Of a DNA stretch of 64,000 nt, positions 62,620 to 64,000 are shown in pieces. The stretch covers positions 340,803 through 404,802 of the forward strand of contig NZ_FRAA01000001.1 of the NCBI RefSeq assembly GCF_900142205.1. Reading direction: 5' to 3'. Origin of the DNA: Reichenbachiella agariperforans. GTDB taxonomy: Bacteria > Bacteroidota > Bacteroidia > Cytophagales > Cyclobacteriaceae. How positions within the stretch are numbered: position 1 is the first letter of the stretch; the number at the start of each line of letters is the position of its first letter. Under the pieces are notes generated by a model. That model made no database searches and was not told the DNA's origin. It saw only the letters and a list, made by a program, of their open reading frames with translations. The position numbers and the translations under genes were made by a program.

Positions 62620-64000
62620 CTGGCCAAGTGAATAACTCCTGATTCTACACCATTTAAATAGATGGGGTTCCCGTCTTCATACGTACCGCTTACCCCCCAA
62701 AAGAACACCCCAGATGGAAGAGGCTTACCCCTGTATTTACCATCCCATCCATACTTTGTCAAAGTAACTAAATCATTAGAAGCAAAAACAACCACTCCAT
62801 TTTTAGTCCATATTTTAAAGGATACATCGATAATCGATTCAAGACCATAGATCAACAAATGATCATTGGAATGGTCTCCATTGGGTGTAAATAGGTTTGG
62901 AAGATGGGCAGTAGTTTCTACCCATACCTGTACCTGTTTAGCCAAGGTAATGCAGCCATATTGATCAACCGCCTCCACTGTATATCGAGTATTTTGTTCT
63001 GGACTGGCAAAGGGAGACATCCCATACGGATCAGACAAGCCTTCTTCAGGTGTCCAGTTATATTGATAGCTAGAATCTCCTTCGATTTTGAGCGTCACAC
63101 CTTCCCCTCTCCTCACACGATAGACCGTGTCAGAAAGATCAAAAGATGGCCTACCCAATCGTACATTGATAATGCCTAAAATCTCCATACCGGACACAGA
63201 TCGATACACGACATTGATCAAGTCATCTTCGTTGGCTAGATAGTTCAACTGTAGATCACTAGACAAGTAGCCTTTATGCTCTGATACCCAAAAAACAGTG
63301 TCACTACAAAATGACGGGTCAAACATATCTTCAAAATCAAAACCAATTACTTGTCCATCACATACTATAGTGTCCCTTTCTTGTGTAAAACCAGACACAT
63401 CTATCTTGTAGCTATTTACATTATTTGAATAGGTCAATTCCGAATAACCTGAAGGAGGAAAAATGGTCTGTGTACTGAGTTGATTGCGATCATCAGGCGG
63501 GTACTGTATTGGTAGATCTACTGTACCAGTATCATTGAAAGAAACAAATAACTCATCGATGGCTGTAATATCACCAGCTAGGACTGCCGAATAAAGGTTG
63601 CTCTCCCCTCCATAAATAAACCCTGGCAAAGTATATGTCCCCATTAGGTTAGCGGTAGCTACATACCGAGGGTCACGATCATAAAAAGCCACAGGAGTCC
63701 CTACATTAATCGTGTCATACCCGTTATTGGACAAAGAAAAAAGAACCAACAACGTGTCAGCACTACTACATAAAACTTCCTCTATATAAGGTGATCCCTC
63801 CATGGTGGGATCGAATACTTTCAGGTTAAAGACATTGCTCTGATCTTCACAGGCACCGTTGATAGCCGTCAACGAGATTTCATATTCTCCGGGTTCTTCA
63901 AAATAGAAATGAAGATCCTTCAGATCTGAAGTAGTGTCTGGCAGGCTAGGGTTAGTACTATCGAAGTTTTGATGACTGATAGTCCATTTGTAGGAAGTAG
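62616..64000 (-). CDS. T9SS type B (gliding-motility C-terminal) surface protein, 5' end beyond window
   Basis: The reading frame is open to the right edge, beyond the apparent TTG at 63872, and the extra 42 codons (TSYKWTISHQNFDST..., then FYFEEPGEYEISLTAI) form a PKD-like repeat, so the start lies outside the window. At least 461 residues are present: a PKD domain, Cys-poor Ig-like segments, another PKD-like module (YTVEAVDQYGC) and a C-terminal type B sorting domain (LPNLFTPNGDHSNDHLLIYGL...WDGKYRGKPLPSGVFFW). It is exported by T9SS and held at the surface. Its stop overlaps the PorP-OmpA start, forming the classic cargo-partner pair. Confidence 0.93.
   Translation of the reverse strand, partial: TSYKWTISHQNFDSTNPSLPDTTSDLKDLHFYFEEPGEYEISLTAINGACEDQSNVFNLKVFDPTMEGSPYIEEVLCSSADTLLVLFSLSNNGYDTINVGTPVAFYDRDPRYVATANLMGTYTLPGFIYGGESNLYSAVLAGDITAIDELFVSFNDTGTVDLPIQYPPDDRNQLSTQTIFPPSGYSELTYSNNVNSYKIDVSGFTQERDTIVCDGQVIGFDFEDMFDPSFCSDTVFWVSEHKGYLSSDLQLNYLANEDDLINVVYRSVSGMEILGIINVRLGRPSFDLSDTVYRVRRGEGVTLKIEGDSSYQYNWTPEEGLSDPYGMSPFASPEQNTRYTVEAVDQYGCITLAKQVQVWVETTAHLPNLFTPNGDHSNDHLLIYGLESIIDVSFKIWTKNGVVVFASNDLVTLTKYGWDGKYRGKPLPSGVFFWGVSGTYEDGNPIYLNGVESGVIHLAR

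Noticed and set aside
62616-63872. A complete 418-residue protein starting at a TTG
   Set aside because: The frame continues upstream to the window edge and encodes a PKD-like repeat, so the TTG is internal.

Overview
The window is a stretch of a Bacteroidota chromosome, most likely a marine, gliding-type member of the Cytophagales (Reichenbachiella/Fulvivirga-like; the genus is a guess). The reasons are type IX secretion (T9SS) type A and type B sorting domains, PorP/SprF-like proteins, SprB repeats, a CarboxypepD_reg TonB-dependent receptor, LytTR/LytS-type two-component systems, DUF4374, DUF2911 and GH130 proteins, and promoters that fit the Bacteroidota TTG/TAnnTTTG pattern. I saw no rRNA, tRNA, CRISPR array, transposase or prophage.

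Layout. (1) 1-6.2 kb: a giant secreted BspA/PPC/cadherin protein running off the left edge. (2) 6.6-11.2 kb: a three-domain hydrolase/cyclase-like/AraC regulator, then a TPR histidine kinase with a LytTR response regulator. (3) 11.5-16.8 kb: HrpB helicase, a secreted class-3 lipase and a POT peptide transporter. (4) 16.95-17.06 kb: an exact 22-nt mosaic palindromic repeat array. (5) 17.2-23.9 kb: a 2.2k-residue protein of 27 SprB repeats ending in an OmpA domain. (6) 24.5-28.3 kb: SelO, a bacterial Vms1/eRF1-like protein, a YceI lipoprotein and a DUF2911 protein. (7) 28.4-31.8 kb: a TetR-headed operon with HAD dehalogenase, peroxiredoxin-like lipoprotein, broken DoxX and SDR genes, and a candidate TetR operator. 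(8) 32.1-39.3 kb: a 2410-aa T9SS M43-type metalloprotease with a beta-helix-like region. (9) 39.3-40.4 kb: a gene-poor patch with a PorP/SprF remnant and a second 22-nt mosaic array. (10) 40.4-47.2 kb: a LytS/LytTR pair divergent from a XusABC-like xenosiderophore locus (TonB receptor, DUF4374 lipoprotein, PepSY membrane protein). (11) 47.9-50.3 kb: a TPR/LytS kinase whose response regulator is wrecked and joined to the remains of a DUF3494 ice-binding protein. (12) 50.5-59.3 kb: a dense stress/dormancy-like block (zinc ADH, prohibitin, CbpA/CbpM, GH130 plus GT4, SpoIIAA-like, DUF2892, HPF-like, eRF1-fold-like protein), bordered on both sides by truncated genes and carrying the same 5' element twice. 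(13) 59.3-60.9 kb: the frameshifted 3' end of a T9SS adhesin, fused in frame to the truncated eRF1-fold-like gene. (14) 61.1-64 kb: a PorP-OmpA fusion overlapping a T9SS type B surface protein that runs off the right edge.

Two themes stand out. One is a large investment in cell-surface and secreted repeat proteins with their outer-membrane partners. The other is local gene wreckage at 39.5, 49.8-50.3, 57.4 and 59-60.9 kb around an otherwise intact stress cassette, which suggests recent rearrangement. The very long intact reading frames elsewhere argue against general sequencing error.
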